A stretch of 64,000 bases of DNA from Muraenolepis orangiensis (GCA_027704905.1 CM051005.1:25943754-26007753); one strand, 5' to 3'; positions 40,102-55,575 are shown, numbered from the stretch's first letter. Made by a program: numbers and translations. The notes: generated by a model from the sequence alone, not told the origin.

Positions 40102-42250
40102 TGTGTTTACATGCCCTTGCGTCGTCTTCTTAAAGCGTCGCGGTGGACTAATAATTAGCTTATCAGTGCCACGGGGGAGGGACTCACGCCAATGTCAAGC
40201 TGTGTACAGGAACCACAGAACAGTAATAACAACAACGGCGACCACTTTAGACAAGCTAGACGTTGCCATTGAGGATGTGCTAAATTGATTAAAAGTGCTA
40301 ATTACTTCCAAACAGCACTCTGCTTTGAAGGCATTTATTCAAAAGATGTTTGCATTCTCCACTGGATTTGGGAAGAGTCTACGCTACCAACTTGCCAGTT
40401 GCATATTGAGGCGGATACTTCGGTCTCTCGTGATTGGTTAGGGAAATTTAAATCCCCTGCAGAAATCAGTTAGAGTGGCAACAATGTTAGATTGAAGATG
40501 GAAATGGAGTGTAACCAGTTGACAAGTCTGTCTGACATCTAGGCAGACAGACATCCAGGCTGCCCTCCTACTTCATGGCAGCACAGATCAGAGGATGAGA
40601 TCGGCCCATAGGTGCATACACAGATATATGAGAAGAATAACTGGCCACTTGAGTGTTTTGGTACAGTAGCGCTCACACCTGATGACAACCATACCCGAGT
40701 ACACATGAACCGTACTCCAGGCCCCCTTTTCTAGTGGACTGGGCCACTGTTCACTGGTCGGTTCACACTAAACTAACTGGACATTGTGGTCAAGTGTACT
40801 CAGGGTCTTATATAAAAGCCTCTACATGGGTTTAAAAATTGTTTCAATCCAAGCACTAAAAAAATAATAATAATCATGCATTCACACCCTGTATGTACGT
40901 ACAATAATGCATCTATCCCAGATATTTCCCCCACACTCATCTCTTTTTAATTAAATGACATATGCGGTGACTTGTTATGAAAAGGATTAGGCACTTTTAC
41001 CTGCAAGTTCTCTCACCTAAAGCCACACAAGGCCCATTAGCACAGAGGACTACACAGCCAGGCCAAGAACATGGAGGATGGGAAGTAAAGCGAGCTCGGC
41101 CTAATCAACATGCACAGACAGGAGGCCGGGCGAGTCCGAGTCAAGCTGCCAACCCACGAGATAGGGATCTGTCTGACATGTAGCCTTTGAAATAATCCAC
41201 TTGTAAGTACACCATTTAGAACCATTACCATCCAGCTTGGGAGAAAAACCCATCTTCTGACAGAGACGGGACGGGAATGTCAAGAAGATGCAGCATAGGT
41301 TGGACACGGAGCAATGGGAATGAGAACGATGAGCAGCTCCTCCATCCATGTAAGAGCAATAGAACGTTGTGATATGTTGGATGGGAATTGGAGATTGCAA
41401 TATCAATTCCATAAATGAAATTCCTCAGTACTGGGCGGCAAGATTCAGAGACACAACTGGGTTGTTGTTTTTTTGTCGTAATCAGAACCGCAATACTGGA
41501 AGCAGGTGATGTTGGCTAAAGCATTCCCTGTCAGTTTAGATTTGAAGCGCTCCAAGGCGCAAGTCAGATCCGGTTTGCGTAAGCCTTTCTTGTCTCCCGC
41601 TTTTCCCAAGTGGTGTGGGGGCCCTTTATTGTACGACCATTTCCAAGGAAAGTCAGAAACACAACCACAGAAAGACATGCGGGAAGTGCATCAGCATTAT
41701 CATCATTCTGGCAGTAATAATTCTAACTTAAAAGAAACGTAAGAGTTTAAAAATGTAAATGAATGAGAAACGGGAATAACCAATTTTCTGTTCAGTATGA
41801 TTTATCGGTGGCCTCATTAAGTTTAGCTGCAATGTTACGTTTTAGGTATTAGGGTGAAGGAGGTAAAGATGTGGAAAGCCAATCTCCACAAATGATAAAT
41901 TGTTAAGATTATCTTAACAGACTGCAAAAGAAAATGGTACGGTCCTTTGAAACCCACCCTCCCTACGAGACAACCGTGTATGTGGAGTGCTGTAACAGAA
42001 TTGTTATACAAATAGAACTGTTAAGTTATACGCTTTCTTTTTACAGCATTCCACTGCAATATAGTTTGTCAATTAATTACCACATCTCACAAACAAAAGG
42101 ATAAGTCTGAGAAATGAGAAAAGTGCCACACTCAATGTTCAGTTAAGTAGAGGATATATTGCTGGGCAGATGAAAGATAAGAAAAAAATAAACCAAAGCA
42201 ATGTGTTTTCACAACACTTAAATACCCCAAATAGCTTAGACACGCCGTTT
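40102..42250. other. Unique DNA, no gene seen
   Basis: Non-repetitive. Open frames of 70-105 codons lie on both strands near 41000-41700 but show no recognisable domain. Confidence 0.45.
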
Positions 42251-42270
42251 CAGAGAGGGAGGGAGGGAGA

Positions 42271-42313
<43 letters not shown>

Positions 42314-42370
42314 AGGGACAGGGAGAGAGAGAGAGGGAGAGGGAGAGGGAGAGAGAGGGAGAGAGGGAGG
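42251..42370. repeat. Purine (GA/GGGA)n tract
   Basis: About 120 bp of pure AG/GGGA repeat with a single GGGACAGGG interruption. Confidence 0.97.
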
Positions 42371-44197
42371 TTACGATTCCAAGATTAAAAAGAACAAGGG
42401 GCAATTTCTATAGATTTGTGACAGCAGGTAGTACTTCAAGTCAGGGATAAGGTTCATATCTATATATAGGGAGGCCTATTCCTCCACACAATGAAAGATA
42501 AAAGGTGGGAAAATTGCTTATCCCTGTGCTTGACACGGCAAGAACAATGGGCTCCTTCCCCTCACTCCACCACTTTGCCGTCATATATTGTGTTCATGAT
42601 TTTTTTCCCCCCTCAACAAATACATGAATAAAGTTGTGCTTAAAGAAAGGGGTCTGAGCGGGTGGCGTGCTCATACCCACACTGGAGGGGGAGCCTCACT
42701 GTTCACTGCATCTCCTGCTATAAATCAGCACCGTGGTCAACCTGGCCAAAAGCATTTTGAAACCCATTTGCTGGAGATAACGCCAGCTATTCCTCCTGGC
42801 CCCAGGGATGGCAGAGCAAGCCTCATGAATCAAGGCCCTCTTAGAGGAGCTGTGTGCAAGGAATCTCACCTTGCAGTGTCCACGGGGCTCCTCTGGACTC
42901 CACGGTCTGGTGGGGCTCGAGCAGAGAGAGGCTATGGAAGGAGAGGCTTTGGGCCGAGCTCAAGTGCTTAAATAAAAGGAGGGAATAACAAGACCTTGAC
43001 CATATGTGGACCATGGTATAACAATTTTAAAAAACCTACTCAAAATATATTTAACTGAAAAAGGCTTTATTATAGTTATATTATATTATTAGACCCATGT
43101 TTCATATTATATTATTATACCCTATACACTAGTTATTGTTATAACCAGGGATACTCACCAAAAAACAGTTTTTTAACTAACTAGCCTGACAGTTAACAGA
43201 TAAGAATAAATGTGCTATATAAAAAAAATGTACCAAAGTCTGTGACCCGTAAAACAAATAAAAGTAATGATATCAGCTATGAACGCACTTGGTAAATTAG
43301 CATATCACAGGCTATCAGGCTATCCGTTAGTTTAAAGTGCTCCCAGTGAGAACAGATCTTGAAGTTTCTTAAAGTGGTAAAATGTCATATATTACATAAT
43401 CTCCGTTGAGTGGAAAAAAGCAGACGCTGCTACTAGAAGCACAGATGTATACGGTTAAAAGACAGAATAACAACTGAACCAAGAGTGTGGCTGTGTCTAA
43501 AATCACTCCCTACTGCACTATATACCGAGTTGGCCATTTGTATAGTGGCAATTATTATGCCTCATATAGTGCACACATCGTATCCCACAATGCATTGCGA
43601 AAAGCAGTGTACAACCGATGGTCACTAACAGAGCATTTATCCCATCATGCATTGCGCTGGAAGAAAAACAGACAAGAAGCGACGTCCACCGACAAAGATC
43701 TGCCACGTTTGATTATGAGACAGCAATGACGGCACTAACAAGAGACTCCAGTAGTGTCCCAAAGTGTTTTTTAACAATAAAGTCTTCTACATTGAACTAC
43801 TAGGCACTCTTGACAGCAAAGTAACACAAACTAATTATGGTGGTTTAGTACACTACAACTGAAAGTTTTACAATAATGTGAATGCTGGAATACTACACTA
43901 ATGAAGGACGCTTTGTTCAAATATTTGGTGAGTGTGAGGATTTATTTTAACCATTTAACTGATATAATCTTCCTTGTAGGGATAAAAGAAAGAGCTCCCG
44001 TTGGAGAACTAGCAATTTAAATGTTACATCCGTTAGGAAAATTGTGAGACGTATTTGGTTAAATTGCATTTAAGTTAGACTATTGTTTAGGGCAGGGTAC
44101 TTTGTAATTCGCCTATTACAAAGTACAAACAAATATTGACCAAACGATGGCTCTATAGAGAGCAGTGCTGCTGCTGAACGGTTTCTGTTGGAAGACC
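42371..44197. other. Unique DNA, no gene seen
   Basis: A 115-codon plus frame (42624-42971) is open without a recognisable domain. At 43570-43670 CCCACAATGCATTGCG and CATCATGCATTGCG occur about 70 bp apart, and GTGTCTAAAATCACTCCC lies at 43492. This resembles ends of fish non-autonomous DNA transposons, but I cannot find a matching right terminus. Confidence 0.4.
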
Positions 44198-44782
44198 CGT
44201 CTCCTGGGCAGGTCTACACCGCTGGACACACTGGACTCATACCGTCTCCTGGGCAGGTCTACACCGCTGGACACACTGGACTCATACCGTCTCCTGGGCA
44301 GGTCTACACCGCTAGACACACAGGACTCATACCGTCTCCTGGGCAGGTCTACACCGCTGGACACACTGGACTCATACCGTCTCCTGGGCAGGTCTACACC
44401 GCTGGACACACGGGACTTATACGGTCTCCTGGGCAGGTATACACTGCTAGACACACAGGACTCATACCGTCTCCTGGGCAGGTCTACACCGCTAGACACA
44501 CAGGACTCATACCGTCTCATGGGCAGGTCTACACCGCTAGACACACAGGACTCATACCGTCTCCTGGGCAGGTCTACACCGCTAGACACACAGGACTCAT
44601 ACAGTCTCATGGGCAGGTCTACACCGCTAGACACACAGGACTCATACCGTCTCATGGGCAGGTCTACACCGCTAGACACACGGGACTCATACCGTCTCCT
44701 GGGCAGGTCTACACCGCTAGACACACAGGACTCATACCGTCTCATGGGCAGGTCTACACCGCTAGACACACAGGACTAGTAC
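44198..44782. repeat. 45-bp minisatellite, 13 units
   Basis: Exactly 13 units of 45 bp, each holding CGTCTCCTGGGCAGGTCTAC (or CTCATGGG) and GCTAGACACACAGGACTCAT (or GCTGGACACACTGG). The 45-bp period is a multiple of three, so two plus frames and one minus frame stay open with 15-residue repeats (minus: VSSGVDLPRRRYESC). No start context, splice sites or homology supports coding. Confidence 0.97.
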
Positions 44783-44972
44783 TGGTGATGAAGTCTTTAG
44801 TTCAACGCGTCACATCGCTACCAAAGCCTCCCTGAGTCCTCTCCTGCCTCCTGCTGTGGAATGGTGGGAACTTAATTGGCTCTGGCCAACGCCGAAACAA
44901 TGGCGCTAATAAAGCTGGGGAAAGAGCGAGGCGAGGTCAGGTTCCAGCCGTTAACACCGCCAGACCAATGGT

Positions 44973-45023
44973 GACTTATGCCTTTTGCTTGGGCATAAGT
45001 CTGTTGTGACAAAATCACAACAG
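44973..45023. repeat. Two adjacent perfect hairpins
   Basis: GACTTATGCC/GGCATAAGTC (44973-44982, 44992-45001) is followed at once by CTGTTGTGA/TCACAACAG (45001-45009, 45015-45023). Confidence 0.9.
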
Positions 45024-48000
45024 GCAGGGATAAGGCATACTGGTGCATTTAGGCTGTTCTGTTAAACAGTACGATGCTGCATTTGTTCTACATGGTGATG
45101 CACAACATTCACACATTTGTCAATTTAAGGGAATATTAGCCTCTATTATATTGTATTTTATTAGACTAATAGTAGGCTATACGTTCAGTCACATTGGATG
45201 CAGCCTTTTGTTGTGAAAAGAACATTTGTCTGGAGAGGAAGTCTGTAATTTAGGTCTGCAAGTCACCTATGGGAGAGGAATAGGAAACCCTGTTAAAGTG
45301 CCCATCCTAAAAGGTTAGGGTTAGGGTTATTTTACCAATGGTTTTAGCTTTGGTCCAGCTACGGTATATACCCAGATGATTGTGAATCTAAATTAGCTTC
45401 TAGTATCCACTACATGTTTTTGAGATTTTTATTTTTATTTTTTATTTTTAGTCATTTTTGTGTGCATTTACTATTTACAATTGTTTCAGTTGGTGAACGT
45501 CGCTATATTTATGGGAACCAACACATAACTACTTGGCCTATTTGACGGTCACATGTTCAGATTGCATGCAATGTGTAGGCATACTAGCTGACAAGGTTCC
45601 TCATCGAGTGTCAAGGGAGTATGCATTGTAAGTTTGTAACTGAATAACAATGGGAAAGGGAGCTGCAGCTACAGCTGAATGGTAATAAGGCTGTTGTTCA
45701 GGCTTCATATACATTAAATATATGAAATATAATATATTGAATTCATTATGGGAGACGGCCTGCATGACGTCCCACCCCCCCTTTAGCTATCCCAAAACTG
45801 TAATATAGCAATACATGGGGATATTGCATTACATTCTGATTACAGTGGAGGCGGAAAACAAATCCATGTTATTTGCGCTGTGCTACAATGTTTAACCTTG
45901 GAAAGTACTTATGGTGAGTGTGATGGATGCTGGTGATGGTACAACCAAGTGCTAGGTCATTTATATTACTGCGGCCCTTATACATATAGGATGGAGCAAC
46001 TTATCACTGGAGGTCACTTTAACCCTCATACCTGTAAACCCAATTTGGAAGTCCTGGTGGAGCCTCGTTTCTCTTCCTTGAAATACGAGAGCCCATTAGA
46101 GTCCGTTTGAACAGACAATAAGGGATTATCTGGACTACACACTTTCGGTTGACTTATTTCTCTTATCAGAAAATGATGAAATTAAATAAACTGAACTTCT
46201 TTGGGAGACAATATTCTACACTCACATGACAAACCTCCTATGTAGGCTTGTGAATACTGAAGCATGTTGTTCTGCAATCTGTTTTTGAAGCAGCATTTTT
46301 ATGCGGCTTGTAAAGCCACACAATCATTACCGTTATGGCAATCAGTCTCTCACAGAGCGGGTTAGCACATTGTTTGTGAGCAAGATTTCAAACTGCCAAA
46401 TCTCATGAGGAATTCCGTATCCAACATAAAATGTGTAGCCCCGGCTGAACAATCTCCCATTAACACAATCGCTTCTCCAGTGTGTCTTTAGTCATCACCG
46501 AGTAAAACCTCGTGAATTATTTCTACTCAAGTTGCTTTACATTTAAGTACATAAGAACATAAGTGCACTTCAGTAATATACATTATATGTAGGATATAAA
46601 ACATTGTCAAGCATGGAAGAGACGAGGATATTTAAATCATTTAAAAAAAATGTAATGTTAAATTCCAGCTCAGAATGTTGGCATTTTACCTATAAGCTAC
46701 AGCGTATTTAAATCCATATTTCCACAGTCGTAGGCCAGTAGGTACACAACTTGTTCCATGTCATTGAGGCTTAGCTGTGGGGAAAACAGCAACCCCTCGA
46801 GCCATTCCTAGCCCCACAATTGGATTCCTGAATTACAGCTTCAGATCGGTCACCTGCCTTTACTTGCGTGTCATTTTGGGTATAATCGAATCACAGCATT
46901 TTGGAAAGCATCAGCTGTCAAGACATTCTAAGGAAGAAAAACCCTCTCCGTTTCTGGCATCTGTTTCTGGGTGGTTTGGGAAAACAGTGGACATTGGTCT
47001 GTACAGCTGCATGTAGCTAACCACATGTTGGCTCAAACAGGCGGTCTGCTGCTAATTTAGTGGAAGAAATGCATCACGTGTTGACTTCAGGGACGCACCA
47101 ATACAAGTCTGTAAGAACGGTCTCACACTAAGCTAACATTAGGTACTGGTAAAGATGATTATCCCATATATACAATATATAGGACATCTCATATATATAT
47201 AATTGTAATACCAAGAGCATAAATCATAGCGGGCAACTTGAAAAGTGAGTACATTTTCTGGTGGTTGCATACAGCAACATGATTCAAACCTCTAATGGAT
47301 AGACATGGATTACATGCGAGAAACAAATTGAATCAATACTAAACTAATTACCTAAATCCATACCATTTAATGCATTATCGGATAACATTTCCAAGGGCAC
47401 GGCTCTCACTTTCTTCAGTCTGGCCCGATGCTTTTGACTGGGCTTTGCATTGTGAACGCTGACGGGCTGTCAACACGATGCTCTCAGAAGGCATCAGGGC
47501 GCTGTCAGCGGGACACGGGGGCTGCAGGGAGCCAGGGCTACCACGGCCCATCCGAGGGGAGAAAGGGCCTGTCATCTGAGCCCATCTCCGCCAAAAGATC
47601 CCCCACTTCCTGTAAGTCCCCGTCCATCTGCCACATCAGAGGGTGGAACAGGGACGGCCAGTTTGGGTACTTTGCTGTCCAAATCCTCCGTTGTGTGTCC
47701 CTACACCCTTCTAGCTGTGTGCAGTGTCATTATTAGCTCTAGCCGACCTAATCAACACAGCTAGTGACTTGTCTCATCCAATCCCACATGCTCAAGGCTA
47801 ACTGCTCTGCAGTGACCCAGTTGCCGTGAAATGCTTCATATTACGCCCCGACGCCGTTCCGGATTTCCCCTTCTCGGGTCGTCTTCAGTCAGGAAAACGT
47901 GGTTATTGTTTTAATGCTTCTAAAATGAGCCGACGCAGTGCTTCCAAAGTGTCTCTGATACGGACACCGTGGAGCAGCACTCCTAATGGCTAGCACTTTT

Positions 48001-48104
48001 CAGCATCTTTAAGTGCACATGAAACGCCGTGGTCTGACTGTCAATGCTCTTGTATAACAGTGTTTACGCCAGAACTGGTAATGGCCTGGACAGAGATTCC
48101 CTTG
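45024..48104. other. Unique DNA, no gene seen
   Basis: AT-rich for most of its length. It includes a short GGTTAGGGTTAGGGTTA (45313-45329). The 47820-47960 segment is CpG-richer and could be a conserved element. No gene recognised. Confidence 0.45.
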
Positions 48105-48214
48105 AGGAGGAAGGAGGGGGGGGGAGAGAGAGAGAGAGGAGAGAGAGAGAGGAGAGAGAGAGGAGAGAGAGGAGAGAGAGAGGAGAGAGAGGAGAGAGAG
48201 AGGAGAGAGAGAGA
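48105..48214. repeat. (GAGAGAG GA)n purine tract
   Basis: About 110 bp of AG repeat with periodic GG, preceded by ten G. Confidence 0.97.
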
Positions 48215-48410
48215 GTGCCTTGTGAACGACATTTGGAAAGGTTTTGGGAAACCTTTCTGCCCTGCTAAAATAAACAATGTTTTTTGTGGTGTAATTGGGT
48301 CACCTTTGTCACTAGGTGCCAGGTGTTTGGTGAAAGAGGAGCGATGGATGAGAGGATGAATATGGGTGACATGAGGGCACAATTGAGGAGAAGACACGGT
48401 AGGCAAAGAG

Positions 48411-49221
<811 letters not shown>

Positions 49222-50142
49222 TGAGAGAGTACGGCCATCTGGGAGCAGATCAGTTGATAAGACGGCAGATGAATACTTTGATGCGCAGTTTTGGACATCT
49301 CACTGGAGATGAGCGTGTGCATACTAATGGCCAGCTGACGGTACAACGCGTGGAAAGTTTCTGCACAGCAGTTAGCAAACTAAGTCAGGCTGCATTCCCA
49401 CCAACAAAGCTGGTCCATGCTAAATTGTTCCATTGTTCGTAATTATCGTACGACGAACAACAAACTCCGAATCAAAGGCCAATTAAATTGAGCCGATTTT
49501 GTTATGAATCGGGGGGTTTTGATTAACATACAGGTGCATCGGTGAAATTGTACACGCTAGAACAGGAACAAATTAAATTCTGAAATAATGCGTGTCCTTC
49601 ATCTAGCCTACACTGACTGGGTATAAAACTACACGCCCTGAATTAGGTATGACCAATACAGTACATGTGAGCATAGCCTATAAAAGACCAATACAAATGA
49701 TGGATGTACCCTACTGATGAATGCTCCCTACTTACACAAGACCTAGCCTAGTTGAGGTACTTCATACTTAATGGATGCCTCTCTTGGTACGTCCATTTGG
49801 ATATGTAGCGGTCGATTTCACTGGTGGTACTGGAAGTGCTTCACCTTGAGGAATATAGTCCTGAAATATTAAACATATAAAAATGTTGTTTTTCCTCAAA
49901 GATTTTGCAACAACCTTCCCTTATTTGTTATTATTGTTGTTCAACTCAACAAAAAAAGCCCTTATAAAACATTGAGGAATTTGAAAGGTTTCCAACCAAT
50001 TCTAAATGGCCCAAATTGTGCGTTGTTTTGCCAAAATTTAAACCAGAGGCAATTCCAGGCCTTTTACTGTATGTTTAAACATTTAGTGTCATCACTAATT
50101 TCACTAGAATGGCCATATTCACCAAATAGTGAAAGGAAGTGT

Positions 50143-50160
50143 AAAGCGCCCTCTGGAAAT
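50143..50160 (-). promoter_or_regulatory. CTCF-like motif, minus strand
   Basis: On the minus strand TTTCCAGAGGGCGCTTTAC contains CCAGAGGGCGCT, close to the CTCF core. It faces the plus-strand motif at 32806. Confidence 0.4.
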
Positions 50161-51457
50161 AGGCCCGTGGGGAGTGGTTGAGTCCATATTTGGTTCCAGC
50201 GTCTGTTTCCACTTTATGCCGTGCAGGGATGCCCAGTAAAACATCAGTGTAAATGGTTTATAATGCCACCAGCGGACTCTAAAAATGGGAGCCCTGGTTT
50301 CAATCAACACTCAAATTGCTCCTGCATTACCCTCGCCGACAGGAGCACTAAATCACCCCTTCCCCAGATGCCTCTGACATCCAGTACCGGGCATTGTTAA
50401 AACCCCGCCATGCGTGCTACTCGGAGCACCCTGTCTTTACGTGCACGGGAGCTAGGATGCAGAACAGGACAATGGCTGTCGCCCACCCCCCCGGCGTCCT
50501 TCTATCTAGACAACCTAGTGAGACCCATCATCCTCTCGTCTAAATGGAAAAAGAAAAGAAAACTCTTGACTTGCTGACTTGCAAGTCATCCCCCCCCCTT
50601 GAAAGCAGTAACCTGAATCCAAGGAATGGAAGCCACAGTAGCTAACCCCATCGAGCCAGCTTTGATGTAAACCGTTGGTTAGAAGTCTGCCTATCACCCA
50701 TGCCCAAAGTTCTCCACCACAGCCAGTTCAAACCAGTGGGGTAAAAGGAGCTCTGGGTTTCTCCGTGCCAACGCCCTTGACAGTGGGGTAAGCTAGGCAT
50801 CCCGGAGTACTTATAAAACCCCTGGAAACCCCAGAAACGTTGATCCCGCCCACCACAGACCAACACACCATGGGTACTCAACCTCTCATTAGAACTCCGG
50901 GTTCCCTGAAATTACACACATACTGCCCCGTATGGAAAGCATGAGAAAGAGTCAGCCGCACAGGGTCCAGCCTCTTTTTGTTTTTAACAGTGCCAATCAG
51001 CCTCAGCCTCCTGCGAGGCTCCAGCACACCGAGGAAAGCTGGACCAGATGCTGTGGTGACCAGCCGGGCCTGGGCCTTGCAGAAGGGAAATACCCTAAAC
51101 AAATACGCATCTCTAGCACTACATGTACCACAGACACACACATGCAGGTCAAGGGTGCAAGAAAACGGAGGAAGTATCCCTACACATGCAGGTTTCTGTT
51201 AAGGTTCCTGCTCAACACTTAACCCTTTGCCCGCTGGCACCACCTCCTCAATTGGATTTAACAGGCTAGTTACTCAATTAGGGGGCATTTAGCTAACATT
51301 GGATGTGCGTGGGAAAAGGATGGTTGCCAGTAATATGCCAGTAATAATTCCCTCAGGGCCATTCTGCTCTCAGAAAAAAAATTAATCCCGATGGGAACCC
51401 TGGATGAACATCCAGGGTCCACATATGATAGACATATATATGACCCCCCCTCAAGGA

Positions 51458-51530
51458 GGAGAGTCACTGTGGGGCACTGAGAGGAGTCACTGTGGGGCAC
51501 CGAGAGGAGTCACTGTGGGGCACCGAGAGG
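51458..51530. repeat. 23-bp tandem repeat, three copies
   Basis: GAGGAGTCACTGTGGGGCAC plus CGA, three near-identical copies. Confidence 0.95.
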
Positions 51531-52209
51531 AGCCCCAGGGAGCTTCGAGTATTAACTCGATAAGTCACGTTTCCCATTTTGCGAGTCCTCTCTGTATGAC
51601 GAATGCTGTGGAGGATGAAATATGACAGCTTGGCTGGGCTAGGAGTCACGTCCTCGATGTGAATGTGATGCAGAAATGAAATGACACACAACTAAAAAGA
51701 AACCTTTTACAGCAAAAATAATTTAAAAAAAAAGGAAATGGAGTAAATAACAATTGAAAATGTAGCTAAATGCATCCAGAGAGAAGCCTGCAGCCTGAGA
51801 ACCCCAGCCAGCTATCTTGGGCTTGTGTCTGACCAGAGCAGCAAAAGCAGGATGCTCAAGTAGTAATCAAATGTACATTAACAACATTAACCAGACCAGC
51901 TCTAGATGGAGAATAGCCCATCTCAGATCATATTGCATCGCTAATAAGCATCGGGTACCGTGTGCTGTTTCATCAAATAACCTTAATTCCATGTCCATTA
52001 ACCAACTCTTTACTGTAAGCGGTATCTCTGCGGTGTCCGTAAATGGCATAAGCTAAAGGCCTATAGGACTGCATTATATCTCACTAGCCTGCATCTGGTA
52101 TGGGCATAGAACATGTCACTGTATTCATATACTCCCTCCTATAGTCAGTAAGAGCTGAAGATGAGGAACCCACACATGCAGCAGGGCCTAAGACTCTGTG
52201 TTGCATAGA

Positions 52210-52224
52210 CCCCCCCCCCCCCCC
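52210..52224. repeat. Poly(C), 15 bases
   Basis: Uninterrupted C run. Confidence 0.95.
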
Positions 52225-52440
52225 TCTGACGCAATTCCAAGAAACTAGCCCACACTCCATCACTCCCTCATACTGTGGTGTTTGGTTGAACGCTCGGCCC
52301 CATTCACATCGCATCACTGTGTCTGGCAGCCACCACCTATTGAGGCTGGGGTGGGGTCGTTCTACAATGTTACTACGATAGTTAGTTGATGAACCATTAC
52401 GTATACACCTGCACAGAGATTAGCTCCCTCCACACCTGCG

Positions 52441-52547
<107 letters not shown>

Positions 52548-52550
52548 GTA

Positions 52551-53628
<1,078 letters not shown>

Positions 53629-54177
53629 ACCGGGTATAGGGGGGGGGGGACCATGGCTTCGGGTATGAGGAGTACCGGGTATAGGGGGGGACCATGGCTT
53701 CGGGTATGAGGAGTACCGGGTATAGGGGGGGGGACCATGGCTTCGGGTATGAGGAGTACCGGGTATAGGGGGGGGATCATGGCTTCGGGTATGAGGAGTA
53801 CCGGGTATAGGGGGGGATCATGGCTTCGGGTATGAGGAGTACCGGGTATAGGGGGGGGCATGGCTTCGGGTATGAGGAGTACCGGGTATAGGGGGGGGGG
53901 ACCAGGGCTTCGGGTATGAGGAGTACCGGGTATAGGGGGGGGACCATGGCTTCGCGTATGAGGAGTACCGGGTATAGTGGGGCCATGGCTTCGGGTATGA
54001 GGAGTACCGGGTATAGGGGGGGACCATGGCTTCGGGTATGAGAAGTACCGGGTATAGGAAGGGGGGGGGACCATGGCTTCGGGTATGAGAAGTACCGGGT
54101 ATAGGGGGGGGGGGGGACCATGGCTTCGGGTATGAGAAGTACCGGGTATAGGGGGGGGGGGGGACCATGGCTTCGGG
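53629..54177. repeat. G-rich 42-45-bp minisatellite
   Basis: Twelve full units and one partial unit, each ACCGGGTATA, then a G run of 4 to 13, then ACCATGGCTTCGGGTATGAG and GAGT. Units differ mainly in G-run length, which also explains the length variation. All G runs are on the plus strand. The minus-strand proline-rich frames (PPPIPGTPHTRSHG) are repeat translations. It begins about 28 bp inside the proposed intron of the adjacent first exon. Confidence 0.97.
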
Positions 54178-54204
54178 GGTACGAGAGGAGAAGGACACAC
54201 TTAC

Positions 54205-54470
54205 CGACGAAGCTCTGCTTTGTCGCCACCGCCGCCGTTCGCATTTCTCTCTCTCTCTCTCCTTCACGAAGCACGTCGGTTAAAGTCCCGTCTTCGTGTG
54301 GTTTCGAATGAATCCAAATGAGTCCAAAATGAGTCCACCGAAACCTCCCCGGGTCCTCCACCACCACCGAGCCCCGGACTAGCGGGGGTAAACAAGAGTC
54401 CAACAACACGCGGTGACTTCTTCTACAAGCTCCGCAACGAGTTAGTAACCCACCTTTAGCTCTATGTCTC

Positions 54471-54506
<36 letters not shown>

Positions 54507-54900
54507 CCTCTTTTTACTCCCGTCACCTGCTCAATGCTAGTTTCGAGTTAGTCCCTCCACTCGTACTACGTACACACTACACTACACTAAACACACACAC
54601 ACTACTACACACACACGGTTAGTTTTTCGAGTTCCCGTCCAGAAACAACGTGTGTGCTCCACACACGCAGCGGAAGAAGGCAAGGCAGCAGCGGGTCGGT
54701 CCTCCTCCGTCTCCTCCTCCGGATCACAGCCGACTCGCAGGTTGGTTGGCCACCAGTGTTTTTCCCGATTCAGTCGGCTAGACTACTCGCTGCTGCCATA
54801 GCCATTCAATCCTAGTTTGAGGCGAACACATCACACATTCTTCCCGTATACACAGCAGTTAATCGTTAGTAAAATAGTTAATGTTTGTGTTAGGTGGCTT
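54205..54900 (-). promoter_or_regulatory. Possible first exon and promoter, minus strand
   Basis: A CpG-containing, mostly unique stretch ends in a consensus splice donor on the minus strand: ...CAGAGCTTCGTCG|GTAAGTGTG, with the exon's last base at 54205. An ATG in the same segment (54244) would encode MRTAAVATKQSFV before the donor. The frame is open upstream through a GA-coded RERER stretch, so the exon may be wholly 5' UTR. (CT)n runs lie at 54246-54262 and 54468-54507. The extent toward 54900 is a guess. A lone good donor can occur by chance, and the partner exon is not identified. Confidence 0.3.
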
Positions 54901-55489
54901 ACCAATACGCAAAACGCGTAACCTAATAGTTTAAACGGAGGCTGCAGCAGCGCACCCTTCGCAACAATAACGCACAAAGTTCCGGGCTATAACGTGAATA
55001 ATAATATTTTTTGGAAGAATAAACGTAGGCTTTATGCATTCATTTTGTGGAATGATGATTCTCGCAACGACTTTTATTTTGAAGTATTAAATCAAGTCTG
55101 CTTGCATTTTAATTTGACATCTCTAATTTGACAGCTCACTAATTACCGATAACCACCGAGGCTGCAGGATTAGACTGCGGTTGGTTTGGAGGCACCAGTT
55201 GGGCCTGGGAACACAAGGAGGGCTGTGTCTACTGTACAGCTCGGCTGTTACAGCCTGGCCACTCATGTGGTACGCCTGAACGCACAGGGCATGGAAGCTG
55301 TGAACCCCCACTAATTATGACCAGCACAATCTTCAGGATTTCAACAACACACCTGCTGGCCTTTTAACCTAACCATCATCAATCGTTAAATGTGCAGGAC
55401 CCCCTGCTGAATGCCGCCTGTGGTCAGCCAAACGCACCCCCCATGACTTTATAGATGTCCAATAAATGCTTCCTTTACTTAGTCAAGCA
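54901..55489. other. Unique DNA, no gene seen
   Basis: AT-rich, then mixed. If the neighbouring exon call is right, this would be upstream promoter-distal DNA. Confidence 0.4.

Positions 55490-55573
<84 letters not shown>
55490..55573. repeat. (CA)n microsatellite
   Basis: 84 bp of CA repeat with one CC interruption (55531). Confidence 0.97.

Positions 55574-55575
<2 letters not shown>

Noticed and set aside
43485..43930. Possible non-autonomous DNA transposon
   Set aside because: Left-end-like words and two CATTGCG copies are present, but no matching right terminus or target duplication could be found.
45313..45329. Telomere-like GGTTAGGGTTAGGGTTA
   Set aside because: Fewer than three units; too short to be an interstitial telomere.
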